The notes under the pieces: generated by a model
What the model saw: the letters and a program-made list of their open reading frames with translations, nothing else
Told to the model about the DNA's origin: nothing
Databases searched by the model: none
In this document: positions 37,114-47,123 of the stretch, one piece after another
Position numbering within the stretch: position 1 is the stretch's first letter
Layout of the letters: each line of letters opens with the position of its first letter
NCBI GenBank assembly: GCA_029027825.1
Contig: CP093399.1
Span: 3,162,001 to 3,226,000, forward strand
Length of the DNA stretch: 64,000 nucleotides
Source: Rs1 sp029027825
Lineage (GTDB): Bacteria; Pseudomonadota; Gammaproteobacteria; Pseudomonadales; Balneatricaceae
Direction: 5' to 3'
Made by a program: the position numbers and the translations under genes

Positions 37114-39129
37114 TTATCGTTTTTGCAGAAATATTTTCCTCAATAAATTAATAACATAACTACTTTTAAATTTAAAACCTAGCTGATACTTCAGCATATT
37201 AGTTATAAACAGTAGTTTGTTGTATTTACCAAAATACAAAATTTGAATTTTTTTATACTCAAATGCAATATTCTTTGAATTACTATATTCTGTTGAAACC
37301 CCACCATAAATAAAATTAGCAAGTTTGAGTTGTGGTTGAAATGAAATTGTAATACTTGAATTCAAATATGCTTTAACAGAATGCTCATAATCAGCTAAAT
37401 ATTTAAAATCAAGTGAATATAACCCAGTTTTATTAAAAACTGATCGCTTAATCAATGAACTTTGATGTTGTAGGCATGCCCACTTTTTAATTTCATTTAT
37501 ATTATCAGGGTCTTGACGTGTGTATACAGGCTTTCCATAAACATCTGAGCTACTACAATTATACAGAATGATGTCAGCGATAGCATTTTGTTCAGCGACA
37601 ATAGACTCCAAAGAACTACGAATAAATAAATCACCTGAATTCATAAAATTAACATATAAGCCCTTACTCAACAGAATTCCCTTGTTCATTGCATCATAAA
37701 TTCCTTTATCAGGCTCAACAAGAAATCTAATAGCATTAGAAACTGGTAATGAAACTAGGAAATCTCTTGTACCATCGGTGGAACAACCATCGATGATTAG
37801 CCACTCAAACCCTTTTGGTAAAGGTAAAATCGACGCGGCGGTACGTTCTAGGCCATGCAAGTTGTTATAACAGACAGTAATTATGGATAAAAAGCATGTG
37901 TCTTGACCTATATTACTTCGGTTAGTAAGATCTGTACTGATATTGTTATTTAATAAAACCTCAGAATCAAATTGTTGAAGTTGGATAATACTTCGATAAA
38001 TTTCAATCTGTTTATCAATAACTTGGGTTTCTTCAAATTCACGCGCGGTCTTAAGTGCGTTCTGGCTTAGGCGTTCATAGTCAAAATAGTCACTTGACAA
38101 AGTTATAGACTTTTTAAATGAGTTTTCATCACTTAAAAAACCATTTATCTTATTTTGGATGAAATCACGGCGTGTTCCTATATCTAAACCGATAACGGGT
38201 ATACCAAATCTCATGGCTTCGATGATAGTCAACCCAAAGGTTTCGTACCAAAGAGAAGGCTGAATTAAATATTTACAATTTGACAGTTTATCCTGAGTAA
38301 ATTGATAAGAACAACTACCCCAAAATATAATATTATTTTTCTCATAATGCGTTCTAAACCATTTTTCTTCAGGCCCAGAACCTATTACATTTATTACAAA
38401 AGATTCGTCAAGAGACAGCCAAGTATCTAGTAGCAAAAAAATACCTTTAGCATGCTCTAGTCTGCCTATAAAAATATAGTCATTTGATTTCGGTACTGTA
38501 GTTTTTAATTTTGCTGAATATGGAGTGAAATTTGGTTTTAAAATTAGTTTTGAATTGAACATTCCAAGATCTAGGAGTATTTTTTTTTGAAACTTGGTCA
38601 AAACAAAAAAATAGTCGATGCTATTATATAATCCAAAACACCTGTAGAAAGAAAAAGCTACTTGAGCAAAAAAACTTTGCAATAATGAAGATCTATAACA
38701 TTTGTAGAAAACACCCGCTAAGGGGAATTTTTTTTGACTACAAATCTGACAAATTCCATGATCAGGGCGATAAAACATACCTGAAATACACGAAATTCTA
38801 TAGCTATGCAACGTATGCACTACTTTAGCCCCAGCGTCCTTAGCAGCTTTAAATACACTAGGAGATAATAGAGGAAAAAAATTGTGCACATGAACTAAAT
38901 CAATTTCATTATCTCGTACGAGTTTATATACTGCGGAATAATGTTCGAGTGAAAATAAAATATTTACTATTAATGAACGATTTGAAATATTGTCATTTGA
39001 AACCACGTAGTGAAATATTTTTTATTTAACTAATTTTTTTTCAATTAACTTAAAATCAATTTAATATACAATATCTTCTACACCAAAATTTCTTGATAAA
39101 TACTTATTATGGATTAGTAGAATTTTCAC
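37114..39129 (-). pseudogene. GT4-GT2 fusion glycosyltransferase interrupted by two in-frame TAA codons
   Basis: Read from a GTG at 39127-39129 that overlaps the wzy stop (TAGTG), one frame encodes VKILLIHNKYLSRNFG (GT4 Rossmann start), then TAA at 39061-39063, IDFKLIEKKLVK, a second TAA at 39022-39024, then an uninterrupted 630-codon frame from 39006. The open part has a GT4 domain (~1-330 of that frame, with HNFFPLLSP, FIGRLEHAKGI and ETFGLTIIEAM) joined to a GT2 domain (~370-630, with SIITVCYNN, IIDGCSTDGTRD and NSGDLF). Translation from an internal start would lack ~41 N-terminal residues including the first strand, so activity is doubtful. Confidence 0.85.
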
Positions 39130-40370
39130 TACATAGAACTCTTAATTGGGACGACGGGGTATTGTTTTATGCGAGTAGTCTTAAATACAAGGCAAGCTAT
39201 ATACAACCCTACCAAAGGAAATGTCATTGGAATAGCTAGCAAAAGAACAAAATTTATAAAACAAAAATAAACAATACATTGCTTTATATTAGCTTTATAG
39301 TATTTAATTATGAAGAAAGAGTACGTAACAGGTATCAACATACCTACAAAGCCCAATTGAAATAAGATCCCACCATAATAACTCATAATAACTTTCGAAG
39401 TTGAATTATAAAAAACAGTCTGATTAGGTAATTCAGAAATCACATAGTTTTGGTAGCTACTAAACCCATTCGGAATCAAATAGTTATCAAAGAAACCTTT
39501 TATTGAAAAGTATATAGCAGATACTCTATCATTTATGCTTTCATCAATTGTTATCAAATCAAAAGGGTTATGATATAGATCTATAAAGATTGAAAATATT
39601 CTGACATTTATATCCAACAAATTCAAATATAATAAACCGGCAAAAAACAAAAAAGATAAAAACATCAATAAAACAACTTTATACAGAGAGATACTTGCTA
39701 AAAGGTACATAAACATGAAGATAATACCTAATAAAATTACCATACTAGATTGTGAAAATAATAGAATTTGACAGATTAAAAGTGATGAATAAAATATTTT
39801 ATTTTTGATATCCAGTGTAGTTAATATTAACAACATAAACAGACATAAAAGTCCATAAGATGTAGGTTCAGGCGTAAGTGAAGTAACTCCCCTATTACTT
39901 AAAGTGCTTATCCTATTTAGCATTTCTACAAGAAAGTATCTATTAAAAATAAATTGATAAGTGGCTACCAAAAAATATATGAGGATTGAAAATTTTATTA
40001 GATTTTCAACTAAAGAAAAATTAGACCTTAAAATATAGAGGAAAACGACAGGAGAAACTCCGATTACGATATAACCTGAAACACTCCTGATTACGTTAAA
40101 GTAATTAGTCTCAAATGGTATTAATGATATAGAAAATAAAATAGGGATGAAAAGTAATGAAAGGACCGATTTAAACTTATAGCCTGATAGAATAATTATA
40201 ATGAAATACATGCACAAAAAAATTATACACCAAGGTTGGATATCTGTGCCGAAAGAATAGAATGTTATGTATGGAAAAACACATGTCAGAACAACAAAAA
40301 ATCCAATGATTGACTTTAATTGGTAATTAGTACAGAACAGGTGTCTTTTATTTATATATAGATCATTCAT
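39129..40370 (-). CDS. wzy: O-antigen polymerase-like membrane protein (Wzy)
   Basis: A 413-residue, very hydrophobic protein with about 11-12 membrane segments and a larger periplasmic loop near residues ~255-320 (NDRVSAIYFSIKGFF ... YQNYVISELPNQT). This topology, lack of sequence motifs, and position in the locus fit a Wzy polymerase joining repeat units in the periplasm. TSLTPEPTSYG in the middle is the kind of short loop seen in Wzy proteins. Its stop overlaps the downstream GTG start; its start overlaps the upstream GT2 stop (ATGA). Confidence 0.78.
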   Translation of the reverse strand: MNDLYINKRHLFCTNYQLKSIIGFFVVLTCVFPYITFYSFGTDIQPWCIIFLCMYFIIIILSGYKFKSVLSLLFIPILFSISLIPFETNYFNVIRSVSGYIVIGVSPVVFLYILRSNFSLVENLIKFSILIYFLVATYQFIFNRYFLVEMLNRISTLSNRGVTSLTPEPTSYGLLCLFMLLILTTLDIKNKIFYSSLLICQILLFSQSSMVILLGIIFMFMYLLASISLYKVVLLMFLSFLFFAGLLYLNLLDINVRIFSIFIDLYHNPFDLITIDESINDRVSAIYFSIKGFFDNYLIPNGFSSYQNYVISELPNQTVFYNSTSKVIMSYYGGILFQLGFVGMLIPVTYSFFIIKYYKANIKQCIVYFCFINFVLLLAIPMTFPLVGLYIACLVFKTTRIKQYPVVPIKSSM

Positions 40371-41131
40371 AGTAAAATTCTTTTAATGAAAGATTTAGTA
40401 TATTCGATGAGGATCTTATACAAAAAACAAAGATCAATGAAAACGGTCCTATCAACAACTTTCCACCAACCAATGACTGTAGACACTCTTTTGGTATCTG
40501 AAATCCCCCCCGCTGAAATTGAAGAAACAACAATGTCTAGATGTTTAAATTTCTTTTTACATTTGTAAGCATCATAAAAAAATTCAAAGTCGGCACTAAT
40601 TTTATTATTAATATTGAATAGGTTACTTTTAAGCAGCACAGCATTAACAAAAACACTTTGGTGACAAAAAACAGAACCAAATTTTATACTAGATAAAGCT
40701 TTAGTCTTGGAGAATTTTTGTTTATCTGGGTAAATAACTTGTGTGTTGCCATAAAGTATATCTATTGATGGATCATTGTTGAGAGTCATAGTGTCATATA
40801 CAGTGCTACTATTATAGAATCGGTCACCTGAGTTCATAAAACTGACCCATTTTCCAGAAACAAAGGTCACACCTTTATTCATGGCATCATAAATACCAAG
40901 GTCTTTTTCACTAACATAAAAAGAAATATGGTTTTGATATTTTTTAATTATATCTACAGTACCGTCTGTAGAACCACCATCAATAATAATATACTCCAAG
41001 TTTATATCAGCTTGGTTAATCACACTTATGATTGTAGCTTCAATATTATTGACGTCGTTATACACAACAGTGATGACCGAAACAAGAAACTCAAAATTAT
41101 TTACTATTCTTTCTTTAAATTCGTTAGTCAA
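40367..41131 (-). CDS. Family 2 glycosyltransferase
   Basis: A 254-residue GT-A enzyme with SVITVVYNDVNNIEATI, YIIIDGGSTDGTVDII, DLGIYDAMNKGV and FMNSGDRF. It resembles the GT2 encoded at 36238 and the C-terminal GT2 domain of the fused gene, suggesting local duplication or a common family. It overlaps wzy by four bases (ATGA). The acceptor and donor cannot be told from sequence. Confidence 0.88.
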   Translation of the reverse strand: MTNEFKERIVNNFEFLVSVITVVYNDVNNIEATIISVINQADINLEYIIIDGGSTDGTVDIIKKYQNHISFYVSEKDLGIYDAMNKGVTFVSGKWVSFMNSGDRFYNSSTVYDTMTLNNDPSIDILYGNTQVIYPDKQKFSKTKALSSIKFGSVFCHQSVFVNAVLLKSNLFNINNKISADFEFFYDAYKCKKKFKHLDIVVSSISAGGISDTKRVSTVIGWWKVVDRTVFIDLCFLYKILIEYTKSFIKRILL

Positions 41132-41287
41132 AACATTTAGCCTTTACACAAAATTTAGCCAATCTTTAAATAATAAACACATAAACCATGAAGGGATATC
41201 TTATGGAATGCATCAAACATATGTAATTATTATATACATAAACCTTACATAACATAAAATTTAGATGATACATATGGTTAAATCAGA

Positions 41288-42316
41288 TTATATTTTATTG
41301 TAATTTAAATACCAATGAACTGTTTTTATTATTCCTGAGTCAAAATTTTCAACCGCTGACCAATCTAATTCATTCTCTATCTTCGAGGCGTCAATGGCAT
41401 ACCTACGGTCATGACCTGCTCGATCGTCTACAAAATCAATTAACTTTTTATACGAAGATGATTTGCCATCTATTCCAGCATTAGGGCGTAATTGATCAAG
41501 AATCTCACAAATTTTATTCACTATGTATAAATTATCTTTCTCATTAGAACCACCTATGTTATACGTTTCTCCATTAACACCATGATGAAATGCTAAATCA
41601 ATACCCTTACAGTGATCTAATACATATAACCAATCTCTGATGTTTTTTCCATCTCCATAGATAGGTATAGGCTCATTTGCAAGTGCTTTTCGAATGATTG
41701 TTGGAATCAGCTTTTCTTGATGCTGCTTAGGGCCATAGTTATTAGAGCAATTAGTGATGACAGTATTGAGTCCAAATGTTTCATGGTAAGCCCTTACGAT
41801 CATATCTGATGAAGCTTTAGATGCTGAATATGGGGAATTTGGTGCATAAGGAGTTGATTCGGTAAACAAGCCTGTTTCTCCAAGGCTACCATACACTTCG
41901 TCAGTGGAAATATGATGAAACCGGCAATTTTGATATCGTTTATTATACTTTGACGGGCTTGTCATCCAGAAATTTTTTGCAACATCAATAACTGTGTATG
42001 TTCCGTTGATATTTGTTTCAATAAAAACCCCAGGATTTTCAATGGAGTTATCTACATGAGATTCGGCGGCAAAATGAATAACTCCTTGAATATCATACTC
42101 ATTAAAAATAAACTCTACTAGTGCACGGTTACAAACATTGCCTTTAATAAATTTATAGCGTTCTTCAGAATTACATTCCTGTAAGTTATCTAAGTTTCCT
42201 GCGTAGGTTAGTAAATCAAGATTAATCAACCGGCACTCAGGGTGCTGCTCTAAGTAATATGGAACAAAATTAGAACCGATAAACCCAGCACAACCAGTAA
42301 CAAGTATGTTAATCAT
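41288..42316 (-). CDS. rmlB: dTDP-glucose 4,6-dehydratase
   Basis: Converts dTDP-glucose to dTDP-4-keto-6-deoxyglucose. Extended SDR with VTGCAGFIGSNF, HFAAESHVDNS, HISTDEVYG, YSASKASSDM (YxxxK) and NNYGPKQHQEKLIP. The start at 42316 (MINILVTG) gives 342 residues; the frame continues upstream to 42418 inside rmlA without conservation. It overlaps rmlA by 8 bases. With fdtA/fdtB, rather than rmlC/rmlD, next to it, the product is a 3-amino sugar and not rhamnose. Confidence 0.95.
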   Translation of the reverse strand: MINILVTGCAGFIGSNFVPYYLEQHPECRLINLDLLTYAGNLDNLQECNSEERYKFIKGNVCNRALVEFIFNEYDIQGVIHFAAESHVDNSIENPGVFIETNINGTYTVIDVAKNFWMTSPSKYNKRYQNCRFHHISTDEVYGSLGETGLFTESTPYAPNSPYSASKASSDMIVRAYHETFGLNTVITNCSNNYGPKQHQEKLIPTIIRKALANEPIPIYGDGKNIRDWLYVLDHCKGIDLAFHHGVNGETYNIGGSNEKDNLYIVNKICEILDQLRPNAGIDGKSSSYKKLIDFVDDRAGHDRRYAIDASKIENELDWSAVENFDSGIIKTVHWYLNYNKI

Positions 42317-43187
42317 TTTTGACCAAATCAAGTAAATACATACCATAAGAGTTTTTGCTAAGAGGAGCTGCAGCATCCAGCACTTGCTGCTTGGTGATCC
42401 ATTGATTATGGTAGGCAATTTCTTCTAAACAAGCAATTTTGTAGCCTTGTCGATGTTCTATTGTCTGAACAAAAGTGCCTGCTTCCATCAAACTGTCATG
42501 AGTCCCTGTGTCAAGCCAAGCAAAGCCGCGTCCTAAGAGTTCGACTTTTAAAGTGCCGCGCTTTAAATATTCTTCATTAATTGCTGTGATTTCTAATTCC
42601 CCACGCAATGAAGGTGTGACGCTCTTCGCTATTTTTATAACATCATTGTCATAAAAATATAAACCAGTCACTGCAAAATTAGATTTAGGCTCTTTTGGCT
42701 TCTCTTCTATCGATATAGCGTTCATGTTTTGGTCAAATTCTACTACTCCAAATCTCTGAGGATCTTTAACCTGATAGCCAAATACTTTGGCACCAACCTT
42801 TAATCTAGCTGCATCCTGGAGTAAAGGGGTAAAACCATGTCCATAAAAGATGTTATCACCCAATATCAAACAAACATTATCATCACCAATGAATTCTTCA
42901 CCAAGGATAAATGCTTGTGCTAAGCCATCAGGACTTGGCTGAATTTTGTAGGATATCTTAATACCCCATTGCTCTCCACTACCTAGTAGCATTTCGAAAC
43001 TGCCTATATCATGAGGGGTAGAGATTACTAATACCTCTGTAATACCGGCCAGCATTAAAACGGATAATGGGTAAAAAATCATTGGCTTATCATAAATTGG
43101 CAACAACTGCTTACTAATTGATTTAGTAATTGGGTATAGCCTTGTCCCGCTGCCCCCTGCTAATATTATTCCTTTCAATTGATCCAC
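42309..43187 (-). CDS. rmlA: Glucose-1-phosphate thymidylyltransferase
   Basis: Makes dTDP-glucose from dTTP and glucose-1-phosphate. Motifs are GIILAGGSGTRLYPIT, SKQLLPIYDKPMIFYPL, GDNIFYGHGF, VVEFDQNMN, SIEEKPKEPKSNFAVTG and FAWLDTGTHDSL. At 292 residues it has family length. It lies between fdtB (13-base overlap) and rmlB. Confidence 0.96.
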   Translation of the reverse strand: MDQLKGIILAGGSGTRLYPITKSISKQLLPIYDKPMIFYPLSVLMLAGITEVLVISTPHDIGSFEMLLGSGEQWGIKISYKIQPSPDGLAQAFILGEEFIGDDNVCLILGDNIFYGHGFTPLLQDAARLKVGAKVFGYQVKDPQRFGVVEFDQNMNAISIEEKPKEPKSNFAVTGLYFYDNDVIKIAKSVTPSLRGELEITAINEEYLKRGTLKVELLGRGFAWLDTGTHDSLMEAGTFVQTIEHRQGYKIACLEEIAYHNQWITKQQVLDAAAPLSKNSYGMYLLDLVKND

Positions 43188-44260
43188 TCATTCATAATGT
43201 TACATACTTTCAAAATATCATCCTGGCTATGAAAATAGGATATTGGCAGACTTAAGGTTGTATCATGAATCAATTCACTGATTGGATAATCGCCGTCAAT
43301 TATGCCTTGCATTGCAACTTGTTTGTTTGGTGCAACTGGGTAATGAATCTCTGTTTTAACACCATTTTCCAATAGGTATTTTCTTAGCGCATCTCTATTT
43401 CTGTGCCTGATATTAAATATGTGAAAAACGTCAAAATAGTCACTTTGACGAATAGGCTTTATAAAATCATCCGATAAATTTTCAAAATAAGTTTCTGCTA
43501 GCTTGCGTTTGTGATTGGTAATATCATTAAGAATTTCAAGTTTTATAGATAAGAAACCCGCTTGAATTTCATCCAAACGAGAGTTATAACCCAAATAATC
43601 ATTATAATATTTTTTTTTGCTTCCATAATTTCTCAATGATCTAATGTAGGAGGCATAAACAAGGTCATTAGTAGTAATCGCACCACCATCACCTAATGCA
43701 CCTAGATTTTTGGTTGGATAAAAACTAAAACACCCGACTCCAAATGAACCTACTTTTTTACCTTTATACATAGCTCCATGTGCTTGGGCGCAATCTTCAA
43801 TGACTTCCAAATCATACTTTTTCGATAAACTTAAAATGGGATCCATATCACAAGCTTTGCCATATAAGTGGACTACTAATATGGCTTTAGTCTGGTTCGT
43901 AATCTTATTTTCAATTTTATTAGGATCGATATTGTAAGTAGTAATATCGGGTTCAACCAGCACCGGCTTAAACCCATTTTTAATAATTGCTTGTATGGTA
44001 GCAATATAGGTATTGGCCGGAACAATAATTTCACTGTCTTGCGGGAAGTCAAATGCGTCAATTGCTATAATTAAAGCATCAAGGCCGGAAGCAACACCAA
44101 TACACTCTTGGGTATCACAAAACTGGCTGAATTCAACTTCAAATTTGTTGACACTATCACCTAGAATATACCACCCACTTTCGACAAAATTTTTGAAGCT
44201 TTCTTGATACTTTTGAAATAGAGACTCATTAACTAGTTTTAGATTCTCATACTCAATCAT
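43175..44260 (-). CDS. fdtB: DegT/DnrJ-type PLP aminotransferase, probable dTDP-3-keto-6-deoxyhexose 3-aminotransferase
   Basis: A 361-residue sugar aminotransferase. Motifs are VASGLDALIIAI, VPANTYIAT, EDCAQAHGA, the PLP lysine in YPTKNLGALGDGG and NSRLDEIQAGFL. Directly upstream is an FdtA-like 3,4-ketoisomerase, so the pair should make dTDP-3-amino-3,6-dideoxy-hexose (Fuc3N; Qui3N if the isomerase is QdtA-like). The N-acetyltransferase that usually follows (FdtC/QdtC) is not seen. It starts four bases inside the fdtA end (overlap). Confidence 0.85.
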   Translation of the reverse strand: MIEYENLKLVNESLFQKYQESFKNFVESGWYILGDSVNKFEVEFSQFCDTQECIGVASGLDALIIAIDAFDFPQDSEIIVPANTYIATIQAIIKNGFKPVLVEPDITTYNIDPNKIENKITNQTKAILVVHLYGKACDMDPILSLSKKYDLEVIEDCAQAHGAMYKGKKVGSFGVGCFSFYPTKNLGALGDGGAITTNDLVYASYIRSLRNYGSKKKYYNDYLGYNSRLDEIQAGFLSIKLEILNDITNHKRKLAETYFENLSDDFIKPIRQSDYFDVFHIFNIRHRNRDALRKYLLENGVKTEIHYPVAPNKQVAMQGIIDGDYPISELIHDTTLSLPISYFHSQDDILKVCNIMNEWIN

Positions 44261-44619
44261 TTGTAATTCTCGTGTATATAATCAGATTCGTCATAGTATT
44301 CAGAAGCGAACACAACGAGGATTGAGCCTTTGGTAAAATTATCCATTGTGTGCCAGTCTTGTGGCTTGACTATCAATGCTTTGGTAGGCGAATCTAACGT
44401 GAATGTATTTTTGGTTTCACCGTCATTTACAAATACTTCACAGCTTCCGTTTAAACATACAAACGCTTGAGTGGTTTTTTTATGCCGATGTCCTCCGCGT
44501 AGGGATGATACTTCGTAAATAAAATATATTCTTTTGACATCAAAGGGTAAACAATTTTCTATTACTGTCAATTTACCGCGATTGTCTGAGTATGTTGGAA
44601 GATCAATTGTATTTGACAT
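44257..44619 (-). CDS. fdtA: WxcM-like cupin, probable dTDP-4-keto-6-deoxyglucose 3,4-ketoisomerase
   Basis: A 120-residue single-domain cupin with RGKLTVIE, RIYFIYEV, RGGHRHKKTTQAFVCLNG (conserved His pair) and KPQDWHTMDNF. Family members FdtA and QdtA move the keto group from C4 to C3 with different stereochemistry at C4; the distinguishing residues were not resolved. It lies directly before the aminotransferase gene. Confidence 0.87.
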   Translation of the reverse strand: MSNTIDLPTYSDNRGKLTVIENCLPFDVKRIYFIYEVSSLRGGHRHKKTTQAFVCLNGSCEVFVNDGETKNTFTLDSPTKALIVKPQDWHTMDNFTKGSILVVFASEYYDESDYIHENYK

Positions 44620-45608
44620 TATTTCTTATGAGCCTGGTTAATATTAACAATATTATAGTTGCCTTTGAATTTACGTTTAATCATTCTAATCGGGCTTTTC
44701 CAATCAAAACTGGCTTTTGTGATCCCATGATAATTACCGACACCAAAACGTTGTGTTAGTTTTAAATCTATCAAAATCAATTGTTTAATGTAATTAATAT
44801 ATATTAAGTTAATATCATTCTTTTCTAATAAATATGTACTTAAATCTACAGAGCCATTGACAGAAAATTTCAAATTATGAAAATGATAAAACACCAAATC
44901 AAATGACTGGCTAGTACTTTTCTCGACTCCACTAACACTACCCTCAACGGCCGAAAAATCGTATTGCTGAATATTCCAAGGTGCCACACCACCACCTAAA
45001 TGAGCTAATTCGTGAACCGAATTATAATCAGTTGTCCAGGAATCTAAGTATTTTTGATCTCCAAACTTCCCATCTTCAAATTTAGCATAACACCATTCAA
45101 TGCAAGCTTCCCGCCATGTATTAAGCACTTCTATACCATCAGCTGTGTTGTCAAAAGTCATAAATTGTACACAGTATTTACCGCTTGTGCTGCTTTGATC
45201 ATATTGTGTGGTATATCTATGCGGAGTTATGAGAACTGATTTTTGTTGTTTTTCTTGTATTAATATTTCGGGATTTGAATAAAACAATAAATCAGCATCT
45301 AAATATGTACAACTTGGTAAAGTATACTTCTCAATACAATATTTTATTACTGAAGGAGTGCATGTCCAACAATACTCAGCAATTGTCCTTGTTGGTTTAA
45401 CTGCTAAAAGTTTAGAATCCTCAAATGACTCAAGGGAAATTACTGAAACATATCGGAGATCTAAAGTAGATAATTGTTCGAAACAGTCTTGATCGAAAGC
45501 AACTATATAAAGATGGAAGTTATCACTGAATTTTACAAGCGACTCATACATCGCTAAGCCGCGTGTTATATAATGACTGTCAAACAAGGTACAATAATTA
45601 TAAATCAT
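44619..45608 (-). CDS. GT-A-fold glycosyltransferase-like protein (GT8-like)
   Basis: About 329 residues. It has NYCTLFDSHYITRGLAM near the N terminus (sliding-acceptor type start) and TYLDADLLFYSNPE, a DxD metal motif. ITPHR and HLGGGVAPWNIQQY follow. These fit proteins annotated as glycosyl transferase family 8 or nucleotide-diphospho-sugar transferase. The start at 45608 (MIYNYCTL) overlaps the preceding methyltransferase gene by 11 bases; an upstream ATG adds 15 residues. Its stop overlaps the fdtA start in TAATG. Donor unknown. Confidence 0.7.
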   Translation of the reverse strand: MIYNYCTLFDSHYITRGLAMYESLVKFSDNFHLYIVAFDQDCFEQLSTLDLRYVSVISLESFEDSKLLAVKPTRTIAEYCWTCTPSVIKYCIEKYTLPSCTYLDADLLFYSNPEILIQEKQQKSVLITPHRYTTQYDQSSTSGKYCVQFMTFDNTADGIEVLNTWREACIEWCYAKFEDGKFGDQKYLDSWTTDYNSVHELAHLGGGVAPWNIQQYDFSAVEGSVSGVEKSTSQSFDLVFYHFHNLKFSVNGSVDLSTYLLEKNDINLIYINYIKQLILIDLKLTQRFGVGNYHGITKASFDWKSPIRMIKRKFKGNYNIVNINQAHKK

Positions 45609-46326
45609 CAAATTTCCTTGCAAGAACGATATTATCCAAATATAGGTCGTCATTTTTTGGTAATAGTTTTGAAAGAATTAAACCAATGATGTTTATAGGT
45701 GAGATCAAGATAACTGTTGATAATATGTTGAAATATTTATTACTTGTTAGCGTGATTTTATAGATATAGGCGGATAGCAATTGAAATATTACTTCAATTC
45801 CGTTATTGCTTTTGCGGTGTTCAAGAATTTCAAACCCATGTTGACTTAGAATATGCTTAAGCCCAAAAGATGAATACCGTGCATAATCGAAAGGCTGTTC
45901 GTGCTCATCCCATACAAATGGGACCGTGACTAATAAAAGTCCATCTTTTTTTACAACCCTATTTACCTCTTTTAAAAACACATTAGGATTAAATACGTGT
46001 TCCAGGACTTGGTTTATTAACACACTATCAAAAGAAGAATTTTCGAATGGCATCACATTGCCATCATAATAAAAATCAGCGTGTTCTTTTTTCCTATTTT
46101 TTACACCATCAATCTCTAGACCGATATATTCCTCAACCTGACACAATGATTCATAGGGCTTAGTTCCGCACCCTATATCAAGCATTCGGCCCCTTAATCG
46201 AGTAATTAAGGTTGAAAAATTTAAATATAACCCCTTCCTAGCAAAATAAAATGGATTTATAAAAAGTCCAAAAAATCTGGGATTAAATTGTTCATTTATG
46301 TAGAGCTTTTTTAAATATTTCTTCAT
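45598..46326 (-). CDS. Class I SAM-dependent methyltransferase
   Basis: A 242-residue protein with motif I MLDIGCGTKPYE, YIGLEIDG, FENSSFDSVLINQVLEHV and VKKDGLLLVTVPF, typical of Methyltransf_11-type enzymes. It may methylate a sugar of the repeat unit or a chain end; the substrate is unknown. It overlaps both neighbours, so it is clearly part of the operon. Confidence 0.85.
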   Translation of the reverse strand: MKKYLKKLYINEQFNPRFFGLFINPFYFARKGLYLNFSTLITRLRGRMLDIGCGTKPYESLCQVEEYIGLEIDGVKNRKKEHADFYYDGNVMPFENSSFDSVLINQVLEHVFNPNVFLKEVNRVVKKDGLLLVTVPFVWDEHEQPFDYARYSSFGLKHILSQHGFEILEHRKSNNGIEVIFQLLSAYIYKITLTSNKYFNILSTVILISPINIIGLILSKLLPKNDDLYLDNIVLARKFDDL

Positions 46327-47120
46327 ATTTTTATAAGAATCATGCCTTGTAATTTGTAAGCTAAATTAGCTGGATCTTCACAATTAAACTGTTCTAAAAT
46401 TTCGAACCCTTTTTGAACAAAATACTTTTTCAATTTGGAATGACTAAGTAATCGGCAAGGATAACTCGCATCATATATATGAGGAGGAACAACTTGTACT
46501 TTAATTTCATCCAAATCCGAGTAACTGAAAGTAGTCCTATCTACTATTATTATTTTAATTTTCGGATTTATCAATTTGTCCAGCAGAGAATAAGGTGATT
46601 CAATGTACTGCAGGCAACTTGCTAACAAAAGAACTTGTGGTTGCATCTGATTTATACAAAGATCAATATCTGAAAAAAATCTTAAACTATCTGTTTCAAA
46701 TTCTTTTTTCCCAATCTCATAGAAATTATTTTGCTCAACAATGCTCCATGTGACTTGAGGTAATTTCTGGAAAAACTTCATATTTTGGCGATAACTGCTT
46801 CCCAAACTCCCCCCAAAATCTAACACATTGAGTTTTCCAAGTGTTGAATGGGCGTAAAGCAACCCGGAAAGAAGAGGCCATGAGTACTGTATATCATCGA
46901 ATAAGCAACTGTCCCTTTCAAATACAGCTTCCCTATTGACAACTTGCATAGTTGAAATTCTAACTTTTTCCAGAATTTTTTTTGAATCGTATCCGGAGGA
47001 ATGACGTTTAGCGGCATCCCAAGTATCAAAATTTTTATACCAAGAACTTTTCTTGAATAATAACTTTTTTATACCCAAATATAACACTGGTGGTATTAAA
47101 CTAGACATTATTGATTTCAT
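46323..47120 (-). CDS. TIGR04325-type putative methyltransferase
   Basis: A 265-residue protein. After a short N-terminal hydrophobic stretch it has WDAAKRHSSGYDS, LNVLDFGGSLGSSYRQN, VEQNNFYEIGKKEF, SCLQYIESPYSLLD and IIVDRTTFS. These fit the family of methyltransferase-like proteins common in polysaccharide clusters. The glycine-rich motif GGSLG replaces the canonical GxGxG. Substrate unknown. Confidence 0.75.
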   Translation of the reverse strand: MKSIMSSLIPPVLYLGIKKLLFKKSSWYKNFDTWDAAKRHSSGYDSKKILEKVRISTMQVVNREAVFERDSCLFDDIQYSWPLLSGLLYAHSTLGKLNVLDFGGSLGSSYRQNMKFFQKLPQVTWSIVEQNNFYEIGKKEFETDSLRFFSDIDLCINQMQPQVLLLASCLQYIESPYSLLDKLINPKIKIIIVDRTTFSYSDLDEIKVQVVPPHIYDASYPCRLLSHSKLKKYFVQKGFEILEQFNCEDPANLAYKLQGMILIKI

Positions 47121-47123
47121 ATT

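Noticed and set aside
39022..39063. Alternative genetic code explaining the in-frame TAA codons
   Set aside because: TAA ends many intact genes in the window, so the codons are true stops in this gene.
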